The notes under the pieces: model-generated
Database searches by the model: none
What the model saw: the letters and a program-made list of their open reading frames with translations, nothing else
Told to the model about the DNA's origin: nothing
Origin: Flavobacteriales bacterium
GTDB taxonomy: Bacteria; Bacteroidota; Bacteroidia; Flavobacteriales_E; Vicingaceae
Reading direction: 5' to 3'
Length of the DNA: 64,000 nt
NCBI GenBank assembly: GCA_020635815.1
Contig: JACJZB010000002.1
Coordinates: 248,001 to 312,000, forward strand
Translations under genes and position numbers: made by a program
Part shown: positions 51,329 to 59,731 of the stretch, in pieces
Numbering within the stretch: the first letter of the stretch is position 1
Layout: each line of letters starts with the position of its first letter

Positions 51329-52333
51329 ATGATTATTCAATTATCAAAAAATATAAGCTCAACCGCTAAGAGCAATTTGTTAAATACGCTAAACGATTTA
51401 CAAATAAAATCGAATGAGGTTAAAACTCAATTTCAAGATTATATTATTGGGATACCAAAAACAGATTTTGATATTAGAAATATCGGAAATATGGAAGGCA
51501 TCACTGATATTCATAGAGTTTCTGACGCTTATAAATTAGTCTCTAAAAAATGGAAAACAAACAGAACAATTATTGATTTAGGAGATAATGTAACGATTGG
51601 CGGCAAAGATTTGGCTATTATGGCTGGACCATGCTCTATTGAAAATGAAGAACAAATTGAAAATACCGTTCAACATTTATTAAAGAACAATATTAAAATA
51701 ATGCGAGGTGGAGTTTACAAACCTCGTAGTTCTCCTTATGCTTTTCGAGGTTTAGGAATGGATGGTTTAAAGTTGTTTTACAAACATTGTTCTGAAAACG
51801 GTATAAAAGTAATTACTGAGGTAATGCAAGTTTCGCAAGTAGAAGAGATGGTAGATTATGTAGATATTTTTCAAGTTGGAGCACGCAATTCGCAGAATTT
51901 TAATTTACTAGATATTTTAGGAAAAGTAGATAACCCTGTTTTAATTAAACGAGGTATGTCAGGTACTATTGAAGAACTGTTAGCTTCTGCTGAATATGTT
52001 TTTTCGAATGGAAATGAAAAAATATTATTGTGCGAAAGAGGAATTAGGACGTATGAAAATGCTTATCGAAACACCTTAGATTTAAATGCTATTCCCATTT
52101 TAAAAGCAAAAAGTCATTTACCAGTAATCGTAGACCCTTCCCATGGAATTGGGCTACGTGAACACGTTGCAACTATGGCTTTAGCAGGAGTAGTTGCAGG
52201 TGCCGATGGCGTTATTGTTGAGGTGCATGAACAACCAGAAAAAGCTTTCTCTGACGGACAACAAACCTTATATTATGAGCAAGCAGAAGATTTGTATCGA
52301 AAAGCGAGAAGTTTAAATTCTGCTCTTAAATAA
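51329..52333 (+). CDS. aroF: 3-deoxy-7-phosphoheptulonate (DAHP) synthase, type I-beta
   Basis: 334 residues, of the Thermotoga-like type I-beta class: an N-terminal ferredoxin-like regulatory domain (about 1-75) followed by the catalytic barrel. Motifs: MAGPCSIENEEQ, GVYKPRSSPYAFRG, QVGARNSQNF, LIKRGMSGTIEE, LLCERGIRTYE and VIVDPSHGIG. It joins phosphoenolpyruvate and erythrose 4-phosphate, the entry step of the shikimate pathway that supplies chorismate to TrpE. Its place at the end of the trp operon puts the first and last steps to tryptophan under the same attenuator. There is no chorismate mutase domain. Confidence 0.92.
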   Translation: MIIQLSKNISSTAKSNLLNTLNDLQIKSNEVKTQFQDYIIGIPKTDFDIRNIGNMEGITDIHRVSDAYKLVSKKWKTNRTIIDLGDNVTIGGKDLAIMAGPCSIENEEQIENTVQHLLKNNIKIMRGGVYKPRSSPYAFRGLGMDGLKLFYKHCSENGIKVITEVMQVSQVEEMVDYVDIFQVGARNSQNFNLLDILGKVDNPVLIKRGMSGTIEELLASAEYVFSNGNEKILLCERGIRTYENAYRNTLDLNAIPILKAKSHLPVIVDPSHGIGLREHVATMALAGVVAGADGVIVEVHEQPEKAFSDGQQTLYYEQAEDLYRKARSLNSALK

Positions 52334-52391
52334 TTTTATTTGTTCATAAAAAATGTCGTTGATGTTTAGAACTAAGGGAGTTATTACAAAA

Positions 52392-52844
52392 CTAAATAGA
52401 AGTTCCAAAATACATTCCTGAAGCTATTATCACACTAGAAATAGTTACACCTACTGTTACAGCAAAAAAAGACTTTTTATAATCCATTCCTAAAATATAA
52501 GCAGCTAAAGTACCTATGTATGCCCCTGTAATTGGTAACGGTATCATTACAAATACCATTAAGCCCCATAAGCCATATTTATCAATACTGTTTTTCGTTT
52601 TTCGTTTTGCCCTTTTTGATAAGTAAACAGCACTTTTTTTGTAAACTCTACTTTTCCATAATGTTTTATTTGAAAAACGTATTCCATAAAAGAAGATAGG
52701 AAAAACCAATAAGTTAGCTAACCAACCCACCAAAAAGGCCCATCCTACAGGAATATCATTCATCACACCATAAGGAATGCCAACTCTAGCCTCACCTAAT
52801 GGTGATACACTAATTAAGAAAGTTGTGATAAATTCAGCTAACAT
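52392..52844 (-). CDS. Small multidrug export family membrane protein
   Basis: 150 residues with about four hydrophobic segments. The N-terminus FLISVSPLGEARVGIPYGV and the later LPITGAYIGTLAAYILGM are the hallmarks of the Sm_multidrug_ex family (PF06695). The activity is poorly established despite the name. It stands alone in the minus direction. The 247 bases upstream, to 53091, hold the regulatory motif and promoter of the next gene. Confidence 0.8.
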   Translation of the reverse strand: MLAEFITTFLISVSPLGEARVGIPYGVMNDIPVGWAFLVGWLANLLVFPIFFYGIRFSNKTLWKSRVYKKSAVYLSKRAKRKTKNSIDKYGLWGLMVFVMIPLPITGAYIGTLAAYILGMDYKKSFFAVTVGVTISSVIIASGMYFGTSI

Positions 52845-53020
52845 AAGTTAAACCTCTTTTTGAGAATGACAATATCGTAAAAAAACAAATGTTAAATACT
52901 TATTTTAGCTAGAAACCATTTTTTTATCGTCAACTACCTGTTTTTAGTTAATGAACACTCTTTCATTTACTATTTGTGTGATTTTTCAAATCCTACTACA
53001 ATAGCAATCTTTCATTATTA

Positions 53021-53067
53021 TGCGTCAAATGCCTTATTGAAATTTTTAGTTTAAAGATTAATCTTTG
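53021..53067 (+). promoter_or_regulatory. Promoter and possible operator of solo LuxR gene 1
   Basis: TGCGTCAAATGCCTTATTGA (53021-53040) ends in the TTG of a -33 box (53037-53039). After 20 bases comes AATCTTTG (53060-53067), one mismatch from TAnnTTTG. The 20-mer matches one at 59553-59572 at 16 of 20 positions. Confidence 0.5.
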
Positions 53068-53091
53068 AATTGAATTAAAAGATAGTATGTT

Positions 53092-53292
53092 TTGAAAGAT
53101 AATTTAATATCAAATAGAGAAAAAGAGGTTCTTAACCTTTACGCACAAGGGCTAACCTATAACCAAATTGCAGATGAATTGATGTTAAGTCCATCTACTA
53201 TTAGAAAACATATTGAAAATATCTATAAAAAAATGGATGTCCATAATAAAATGGAAGCCGTGAAAAAAGGATTAAAGCTTGAACTTATTTAA
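53092..53292 (+). CDS. Solo LuxR-type helix-turn-helix protein 1
   Basis: 66 residues from a TTG start (53092-53094). The only nearby ATG (53087) is out of frame, and an in-frame stop lies at 53083-53085. The whole protein is one LuxR_C DNA-binding domain: ISNREKEVLNLYAQGLTYNQIADELMLSPSTIRKHIENIYKKM. There is no receiver or ligand domain. It is followed by a strong terminator, so it is its own transcription unit. It lies 110 bases ahead of the histidine kinase gene. It may act as a competitor or partner of the response regulator for DNA sites (inference). Confidence 0.75.
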   Translation: MKDNLISNREKEVLNLYAQGLTYNQIADELMLSPSTIRKHIENIYKKMDVHNKMEAVKKGLKLELI

Positions 53293-53339
53293 TTTTTAAC
53301 TTATCTTTTTGTTCTTGGTTTTTCAATTGATAAGAAGTT

Positions 53340-53368
53340 AAAAGAGGAGCATTTCTGCTCCTCTTTTA
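53340..53368 (+). terminator. Intrinsic terminator after solo LuxR gene 1
   Basis: AAAAGAGGAGC, loop ATTTCT, GCTCCTCTTTT. It separates the gene from the kinase transcript. Confidence 0.9.
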
Positions 53369-53390
53369 TTTCAATACAATAATTAAATTT

Positions 53391-53398
53391 TATATTTG
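53391..53398 (+). promoter_or_regulatory. Possible -7 box of the kinase gene
   Basis: TATATTTG fits TAnnTTTG exactly but lies only 3 bases before the ATG at 53402, and no TTG is seen about 20 bases upstream. If real, the transcript would be leaderless. Confidence 0.3.
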
Positions 53399-53401
53399 AG
53401 T

Positions 53402-55303
53402 ATGAAACTTTTATATTTATTCTTGTCGTTTTCTATTACATCAGGTCTATGTGTAAAAGCTAATACATTTACACAAGAAGGAGATTCTTTATACAAACTT
53501 TCTACTCACCTTTTTTCTAGCAATACCGATAGTTCTATTAAAATAGCACAAATTGCATATCATAAATACAGGTTAGCAAAAAACACCTTTGGGCAAGCAA
53601 AAAGCTTAAATGCCATAGGTTTTTTTTATTATTACCAATCTAAATATGATTCGGCTGAGAATTACTACAACAGAGCCATTGTAGCTTCGGAAATGGCAAA
53701 AGATACCTTAACTTGGTCAAAAGCTATTGGTAATTTAGGATTAATTGAATCAGCTAAATCCAATTACCAAAAAGCAGCAACATTGTTGTTTCAGTCTTTA
53801 AAAATAGCGGAGTCATTAAATAATCCAGATTCAAGTTTCTTAGCAGGAAGATATCTAGACGCTGCAAACCCTTTAATTTTAAACTCTCGAAATAGAGAAG
53901 GTTTAGAATTAGTAAAAAAAGGAGTTGAAATTGGGGAGAAAATCAATAATAAACAGATATTATCTAATGGGTATAATTCTTTAGCAAGTATTTATATTCA
54001 TATAAATGAATATGATTCTGCTGAATATTATTTATTAAAAAGTATTGAAATAAAACAAACATTAAATAATTTATTAGGGTTAGCAAAAGGATATAATAAT
54101 CTATCACAATTAAAAGTAGATACTAAAGATTATAAAAATGCACTAAAATATGCACAAAAATCATTAAAGTTGGCTATCGAATATGGCAATCAATATGAAA
54201 TTGCTAATTCTTATAATTCAGTAGGAACATGTTATCTAAGATTAAAAGAGGATAAAAGAGCTATTTATCCATTACAAGAAGCTATAAAAAATGCAACAGA
54301 AGCTGGAGCAATTAACCTTAAATACGTTGCTCATACTAATTTAGCAAAAGCATATTATAACCTCAAAGATTATAAATTGGCTTATGAGCATTACAAAATT
54401 TATCAAGAACATAAAAACAAACTAATTACCGAGGACTACAATAAGCAGATTACTGACTCAAGAACAAAATATGAAACAGAAAAAAAAGAAGCCGAAAACA
54501 ATCAATTAAAAATAGAAAATGAGTTAAAAAGCAATGAAATAGCAACTAAACAAGCGGAAAAGAGAACATTAATAATTTCTTTTATTGCATTAATTATTTT
54601 TATTGTTGCCTTGGCATTTTTCATTAGCTATAAAAGAAAAATTAAAGCACAAAAACTACTACAACAAGAAGAGAAACTTCGATTTAAAGCAGTAATTGAA
54701 GCTGAAGAAAAAGAAAGGATTAGAATCGCAAAAGAACTGCATGATGGACTAGGTCAATTACTTTCAACAGCAAAATTAAACGTTGCTAGTTTGGAAGGGA
54801 ATGTTGATAAGGAAGATGAAATTTTGGTAAAAAATGCAAGCGATTTAATTGATAATGCTGTGAAAGAAGTTCGTAGTATTTCACATAACATGATGCCTGT
54901 AGCATTAACTCAATTAGGGTTAATATCGGCAATAAAAGAGTTAACTAATAAAATGAATGATTCAGGTTTACTAAATGTTAAATTTGAATCTAATATTGAA
55001 ACTCGCTTAAATTCGTCTATTGAAATTTCTATTTATCGTGTAATTCAAGAAATTTTAAATAACACTATAAAACACGCTCAAGCAAAGATTATAACAATAT
55101 TACTTACAAAAGAAAAAGAAAGATTAACACTTCTAATTTCTGATGATGGTGTTGGATTTAACACCAATGAGATTGAGAATAGTAAAGGGATTGGTTGGAA
55201 AAGTATTTTTTCAAGAATAGCGATGTTAAATGGAGATATTAATGTAGATTCATCCAAAGATAAAGGCACTAACTTATTGGTTTCAATTCCTATAAATGAG
55301 TAA
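53402..55303 (+). CDS. TPR-repeat sensor histidine kinase (NarL/HisKA_3 type)
   Basis: 633 residues from the ATG at 53402 (an in-frame TTG two codons earlier is less likely). Signal peptide (about 1-20), about seven tetratricopeptide repeats (about 55-350), a coiled coil, and one membrane helix (about 395-415). The HisKA_3 dimerisation helix has the phospho-accepting His447 in IRIAKELHDGLGQLL. The ATPase domain carries VIQEILNNTIKHAQA, DDGVGFN and GIGWKSI. It senses an unknown signal, perhaps a protein bound by the TPRs, and phosphorylates the response regulator encoded next, with which it overlaps by 8 bases. Confidence 0.92.
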   Translation: MKLLYLFLSFSITSGLCVKANTFTQEGDSLYKLSTHLFSSNTDSSIKIAQIAYHKYRLAKNTFGQAKSLNAIGFFYYYQSKYDSAENYYNRAIVASEMAKDTLTWSKAIGNLGLIESAKSNYQKAATLLFQSLKIAESLNNPDSSFLAGRYLDAANPLILNSRNREGLELVKKGVEIGEKINNKQILSNGYNSLASIYIHINEYDSAEYYLLKSIEIKQTLNNLLGLAKGYNNLSQLKVDTKDYKNALKYAQKSLKLAIEYGNQYEIANSYNSVGTCYLRLKEDKRAIYPLQEAIKNATEAGAINLKYVAHTNLAKAYYNLKDYKLAYEHYKIYQEHKNKLITEDYNKQITDSRTKYETEKKEAENNQLKIENELKSNEIATKQAEKRTLIISFIALIIFIVALAFFISYKRKIKAQKLLQQEEKLRFKAVIEAEEKERIRIAKELHDGLGQLLSTAKLNVASLEGNVDKEDEILVKNASDLIDNAVKEVRSISHNMMPVALTQLGLISAIKELTNKMNDSGLLNVKFESNIETRLNSSIEISIYRVIQEILNNTIKHAQAKIITILLTKEKERLTLLISDDGVGFNTNEIENSKGIGWKSIFSRIAMLNGDINVDSSKDKGTNLLVSIPINE

Positions 55304-55940
55304 AGAAATAAACATATTAATTGCAGATGACCATCAAATGTTTATTGATGGCATAAAATCATTATTAAGAAAAGAAGCACACATAAATTTTGTTGGAGAA
55401 GTTAGTAATGGTGTTGAAGCGTTAAGTTTTTTAGAAAACAATAAAGTTGATTTATTGATTACCGATATTGATATGCCTGAAATGAATGGCATTGTATTAA
55501 CAAAAAAAGTAAAACAAATCTATCCTGAAACTAAAGTCTTAGTGCTTTCTATGCATGATGATAAACAAATAATTAGTGAAATTTTATTAGCCGAAGCCGA
55601 AGGTTATATCTTAAAAAACACAGGTAAAGGAGAATTAACAAAAGCAATAGAATACATAATAGAAGGAAGCACTCATTATAGTAAAGAAGTATTGACTATA
55701 ATGATGCAACAACTTAAAAAACAAGAGCAAAACAATGAAGAGCTTAAAGGATTAACAGAAAGAGAGCTCGAAATTTTAAAGTTAATTGTTCAAGAATATT
55801 CTACGGCAAATATTGCTGAGCAATTGTTTATTAGCCCTAGAACAGTTGATACACATCGAAAGCATATTATGCAAAAAACACAATCAAAAACCATAATTGG
55901 ATTAATAAAATTTGCTTTCCGAAACGGAATAGTGAATTAA
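55296..55940 (+). CDS. NarL-family response regulator with LuxR DNA-binding domain
   Basis: 214 residues. The receiver domain (1-120) has the acidic pair Asp11-Asp12, the phosphorylation site Asp57 (LITDIDMPEMNG), LSMHDD and the conserved lysine in YILKNTGKGE. The LuxR_C domain (about 148-210) has LTERELEILKLIVQEYSTANIAEQLFISPRTVDTHRKHI. Its gene overlaps the kinase gene by 8 bases, so the two form a cognate pair. Two hairpins follow its stop. Confidence 0.94.
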   Translation: MSKEINILIADDHQMFIDGIKSLLRKEAHINFVGEVSNGVEALSFLENNKVDLLITDIDMPEMNGIVLTKKVKQIYPETKVLVLSMHDDKQIISEILLAEAEGYILKNTGKGELTKAIEYIIEGSTHYSKEVLTIMMQQLKKQEQNNEELKGLTERELEILKLIVQEYSTANIAEQLFISPRTVDTHRKHIMQKTQSKTIIGLIKFAFRNGIVN

Positions 55941-55949
55941 AACACACCT

Positions 55950-55997
55950 TATCCGTATTGCTACGGATATAGAAAATACCGAGCAGTCGGTATTTTC
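55950..55997 (+). terminator. Two consecutive hairpins between the response regulator and solo LuxR gene 2
   Basis: TATCCGTA/TACGGATA (55950-55957/55962-55969), then GAAAATACCGA/TCGGTATTTTC (55972-55982/55987-55997). The second has a short T/C-rich tail and may terminate or only attenuate the transcript. Confidence 0.6.
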
Positions 55998-56027
55998 TTC
56001 CATTACATTCTTAACCATCTTTGTTGT

Positions 56028-56231
56028 ATGCAAAAGCTATCACACAGAGAAGAAGAAGTTTTACAGTTGATTGTTGATGAACAATCTTCAGTAGAAATTT
56101 CTGATTTACTAAACATTAGCATAAGAACGGTGGAAACTCACCGTAAGAATATTGCTAAAAAAATTGGTTCTTCAAGTTTGGTTGCCTTTACTAAATATGC
56201 AATTCAGCATCAAATTATTCAATTAAAATAA
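56028..56231 (+). CDS. Solo LuxR-type helix-turn-helix protein 2
   Basis: 67 residues, again a bare LuxR_C domain: LSHREEEVLQLIVDEQSSVEISDLLNISIRTVETHRKNIAKKI. It most resembles the C-terminal domain of the response regulator just upstream (RTVxTHRKxI), less the first solo protein. It may have arisen by duplication of that domain. The following exported-protein gene starts 12 bases after its stop, so it probably heads that transcript or lies within it. A role as a local regulator of the exported proteins is inference. Confidence 0.75.
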   Translation: MQKLSHREEEVLQLIVDEQSSVEISDLLNISIRTVETHRKNIAKKIGSSSLVAFTKYAIQHQIIQLK

Positions 56232-56243
56232 AAAACTAAAATC

Positions 56244-57845
56244 ATGAAAACATTTTACATTTTAACCTTAACCTTATTTAGTGCATTTTTAAATGCACAA
56301 ACTGTTGATGTGGCAGGAAGCAGTCCCACAACTGGAGACATAAAAGAGTTCTTTTACGATTCTACTGATGATCTTTTATATGGGATTGGACGCGTTTCAA
56401 ATGCTGGAGGACAAACAGTAGAAGGTATAGTTGCTTGGAACGGAACTGATTGGGTTGCAAAAGGTGACCAAAGTTTACTTGATGGACCATTAGCTGGCAA
56501 TTATAGTCCTAATAGTATTACGAGAAACGGAGACACACTTTATGCAATGGCTGCAGATATAACCCATTCAGAAGGGTACCCAATGGGATTTCTTATGTAC
56601 TGGGATGAAACAGTATCTAATTGGAAAAATAAAACTTATGGCGTTTTTGGTAATGATTACCAATTAGTTTCCTATTCCGACACACTATTTATTGTAGGAA
56701 ATGTTAGTGGTGGATTGGATTTAAGTGAAGCAATCGCTGACTATAATTCATTAGGTGATATGGCTTATTGGACTGGAACAAGGTGGGAGAAATATACTTC
56801 TGCTCCAGATTTTTATCAAAATACATTAAGAGCAGTAGTGATAGGCGATGCTTTGTATGTTGGAGGTTATAAATATGAGGCTGGAGTTTGGACAGACAGT
56901 GGTCTCCCAAATTGTATTATTAGTATGGGGAAGTGGGGAGATAAAGTTGTTTATAGCACTTATGAAAGTGGTACTAATTATATTAAAACATACGATGGTT
57001 TTACTTTCACAACTATAGGTGTTTCTGATGGTGAAATCACAGGAATTGCAGAATATGACTCTAAATTAGCGGTTTGTGGGTTAGGGTTGGATGATATTGA
57101 TGGAACAACAATTAATAAAGTTGGCTCTTTTGATGGTACTACTTGGTCAACTTTGTTTCCAAGTTATATACAAGGAACAGGTGCTCATAAAGTTGCAGGT
57201 TATCACAATCAATTACTTGTTTCTTCTGAAGATGGGGTTTTTTACAATACACAATCAACACCATTTTCAATTGGTTCAATTGTATTGATTGGTGGCCCTA
57301 TGGCTCTAAATCAGCCAACAGATTTAACAATAACACCAACATTTAAAGCTGTATATGATAAGATGCAACTACTTTGGACAGATAATTCTAATAATGAATT
57401 AGGGTTTATTATCGAAAGAAGCTTAGATAATACTTTGTGGTCAACAATAGATTCTGTAGCACTAGATATTACTTCTTATTTAGATACCGGGCTAACTGAA
57501 AATACTACCTATTATTATAGAGTTCTTGCATATAATAACACAGGAGTTTCGGCTCCATCAAATATTGATTCTGGATTTACAGGAACTATAACTCATATTA
57601 CTGAGAATTTAAATGGAAACGAAAATAGAATATACCCAAATCCAAGTCAAACAGGGCAATTAAACATCAATTTTGAGGGGAATTACACTATAGCCATCTA
57701 TGGTATAAATGGACAATTAATTAAAACCATATCTAATCAAAATGATAATTCAAGAATAGATATAAGTGAGTTAGAACAAGGAATTTATTTCGTTCAAATT
57801 GTTGGAACTAAAAATAACACTACTCAGAAATTGATAATTAAATAA
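56244..57845 (+). CDS. T9SS-exported protein with fibronectin type III domain and type A sorting domain
   Basis: 533 residues. Signal peptide MKTFYILTLTLFSAFLNAQ. Residues about 22-345 are repeated beta-strands with WNGTDWVAKG, YWTGTRWEKY and FDGTTWSTLF, which suggest a beta-propeller. A fibronectin type III domain (about 355-440; NNELGFIIERSLDN, TTYYYRVLAYNNTGVSAPSN) follows. The C-terminus is a type A sorting domain starting IYPNPSQTG and ending GIYFVQIVGTKNNTTQKLIIK in parts, so the protein should be exported by the type IX system to the surface. Function unknown. The next gene carries an almost identical sorting domain. Confidence 0.88.
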   Translation: MKTFYILTLTLFSAFLNAQTVDVAGSSPTTGDIKEFFYDSTDDLLYGIGRVSNAGGQTVEGIVAWNGTDWVAKGDQSLLDGPLAGNYSPNSITRNGDTLYAMAADITHSEGYPMGFLMYWDETVSNWKNKTYGVFGNDYQLVSYSDTLFIVGNVSGGLDLSEAIADYNSLGDMAYWTGTRWEKYTSAPDFYQNTLRAVVIGDALYVGGYKYEAGVWTDSGLPNCIISMGKWGDKVVYSTYESGTNYIKTYDGFTFTTIGVSDGEITGIAEYDSKLAVCGLGLDDIDGTTINKVGSFDGTTWSTLFPSYIQGTGAHKVAGYHNQLLVSSEDGVFYNTQSTPFSIGSIVLIGGPMALNQPTDLTITPTFKAVYDKMQLLWTDNSNNELGFIIERSLDNTLWSTIDSVALDITSYLDTGLTENTTYYYRVLAYNNTGVSAPSNIDSGFTGTITHITENLNGNENRIYPNPSQTGQLNINFEGNYTIAIYGINGQLIKTISNQNDNSRIDISELEQGIYFVQIVGTKNNTTQKLIIK

Positions 57846-57863
57846 CAGTTAAAAATAAATATC

Positions 57864-59498
57864 ATGAAAAAAATTATACCCTTTTTAATGTTTACTGTAG
57901 TATATTGTAGCATTAAAGCACAAACTCTAACACCAGTTTTGTTAGATAATTTAAATGATGACTCTAGTTTTTTTGGAAAAAATTCTAATCCATCAAGTTT
58001 TAAACGAGCGGGCAACAACCTATATTTTACAGCAAATACTGATGTGTCTAACTTTTTTATTTATGCTGATTTATTTGTTACTGATGGAACAACTCCTGGA
58101 ACAGTTTCATCTGGGCTAAATAATTATGTAAAAGCAGGAATGACATGTGCTATTCCTTGGGGAAACAATATGGTTGTTGTTAATGATAATAATGTACTAT
58201 TATCGGATGGAACATTTCAAGGGGAGGCTCTAATTACAGATACCCTTAAAAGTGCATTTTCTAATGTTTTAAGTGAAAAATGGTCTTTTATTATAGGGAA
58301 TGATTTATTTGTTTGGATGGATCTGGCATCAGATACACTAGGAATAGAACTATATAAAACAGATGGGACTCAAACAGGGACAACTTTATTTAAAGATTAT
58401 TATATAGGCTCAGGAAATGGAACGCCTCATATAGGTGGAGGTGGAAGAAATACATTTCAAGTGAATCAAACCGAAGCATATTTTTTAGCATATAATGGAG
58501 ATAGTTTATTGTTAAATAAAACAAATGGGACTTTAGTAGGAACACAAGTAATTCATAAGTTTAAGAAGAACGAGTTGGTTGCAGGTAATAATTACTCAGA
58601 GGTAAGTATTTATCAGACCCCTATTAATAATCACATGTTAATTTTTGATGGGTTAAAAAAAATATGGAGTCTCGATTTGGCTACAGATCAAATTGTACAA
58701 TTAGATTCAGGAGCATTATTTACGACAAGATTTATTATTAATAATGAACTGTATTATACAGATAGAATTGCAGGAAACATAACAAGTCTTATTGCAACAG
58801 ATGGTATTACTACCCGAATTGTAAAAACTAATGGATGGACTGAATATGCGAATTCAGTACTTGTTTTTGGTTACGAATCAAATCAACATGAAGTTGGAGG
58901 AAAATCATTCTTTACAATTCATCCACCATACCCAGAGCCTATAGAGCTATGGATTACTGATGGTACTGATGGAGGAACAGTAAAAGTATTAGATAGCCTT
59001 CCACAATATGGTGGTGGTTCAGGTAAATTTTATGTTTGTGGTAATAAAACTTACTATTATTTGTATGGAGGATCACTTAAAACATTATATGAGATAGACG
59101 CACAAAATAATACTTTAATAGATGTTATGGATTTAACTAACGTAACTAGTTTTTATTATGATGAAGGTTATGGACGTTTTTACTTTGGATATGACGATGG
59201 AGTTATCGGAATGGAACCATATTATACAACCTGCGATATGTTGTCAAGTATTGCTGATGAAGTAAAAAATGTAGGTGTGAAAATCTACCCAAATCCAAAT
59301 CAAACAGGAAGTTTAAATATAGATTTTGAAGGAGATTATGATTTGTTTATTTATAATATTAATGGACAATTAGTTAAAACAATTGCTAATCAAAAAGATA
59401 ATTCTGTAATAGATATTAGTGAGCTGAAACAAGGAATTTATTTTGTTCAACTTATTGGGACTAAAAATAACACTACTCAAAAACTTATTAAAAAATAA
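57864..59498 (+). CDS. T9SS-exported protein with ELWxxDGT repeats
   Basis: 544 residues. Signal peptide ending CSIKAQ. The middle is a beta-propeller-like region with repeats of the form ELYKTDGTQTGTTLF and ELWITDGTDGGTVKVL, the ELWxxDGTxxGT motif common in exported Bacteroidota proteins. The C-terminal type A sorting domain (IYPNPNQTG...DISELKQGIYFVQLIGT) matches that of the gene before it almost residue for residue. It starts 18 bases after that gene and is followed by a strong terminator, so genes 56028-59498 form one unit. Function unknown. Confidence 0.88.
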   Translation: MKKIIPFLMFTVVYCSIKAQTLTPVLLDNLNDDSSFFGKNSNPSSFKRAGNNLYFTANTDVSNFFIYADLFVTDGTTPGTVSSGLNNYVKAGMTCAIPWGNNMVVVNDNNVLLSDGTFQGEALITDTLKSAFSNVLSEKWSFIIGNDLFVWMDLASDTLGIELYKTDGTQTGTTLFKDYYIGSGNGTPHIGGGGRNTFQVNQTEAYFLAYNGDSLLLNKTNGTLVGTQVIHKFKKNELVAGNNYSEVSIYQTPINNHMLIFDGLKKIWSLDLATDQIVQLDSGALFTTRFIINNELYYTDRIAGNITSLIATDGITTRIVKTNGWTEYANSVLVFGYESNQHEVGGKSFFTIHPPYPEPIELWITDGTDGGTVKVLDSLPQYGGGSGKFYVCGNKTYYYLYGGSLKTLYEIDAQNNTLIDVMDLTNVTSFYYDEGYGRFYFGYDDGVIGMEPYYTTCDMLSSIADEVKNVGVKIYPNPNQTGSLNIDFEGDYDLFIYNINGQLVKTIANQKDNSVIDISELKQGIYFVQLIGTKNNTTQKLIKK

Positions 59499-59518
59499 AG
59501 TTTGGTTTATAAATTAAT

Positions 59519-59547
59519 AGAAAAGGAGCATCTCAGCTCCTTTTCTA
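59519..59547 (+). terminator. Intrinsic terminator after the T9SS gene pair
   Basis: AGAAAAGGAGC, loop ATCTCA, GCTCCTTTTCT followed by AATTT. Confidence 0.85.
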
Positions 59548-59552
59548 ATTTA

Positions 59553-59598
59553 TACGTCAAATGTCGTATTGCTCTAAAAAAGCCTTACTATTACTTTT
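59553..59598 (+). promoter_or_regulatory. Possible operator and promoter of the 59732 gene
   Basis: TACGTCAAATGTCGTATTGC (59553-59572) contains TACG...CGTA as an inverted pair and ends in TTG (59569-59571). TTACTTTT (59591-59598) lies 19 bases on, two mismatches from TAnnTTTG. The same 20-mer type precedes solo LuxR gene 1. The other ~130 bases before the gene show nothing clear. Confidence 0.4.
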
Positions 59599-59731
59599 AT
59601 CACGTCAATTATAAATGAATTAACAGACAAAAAAGAAATTTATTTTATAACGTTTCTCTTTCAATGGTTGTCTGTTGGTTTGGTTGACTAATTTGAAAGA
59701 GGACGTTGTACTTAACCAAACCAATAAAAAA

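Noticed and set aside
59675..59731. Upstream extension of the exported protein at 59732
   Set aside because: Would place 19 hydrophilic residues before a complete signal peptide.
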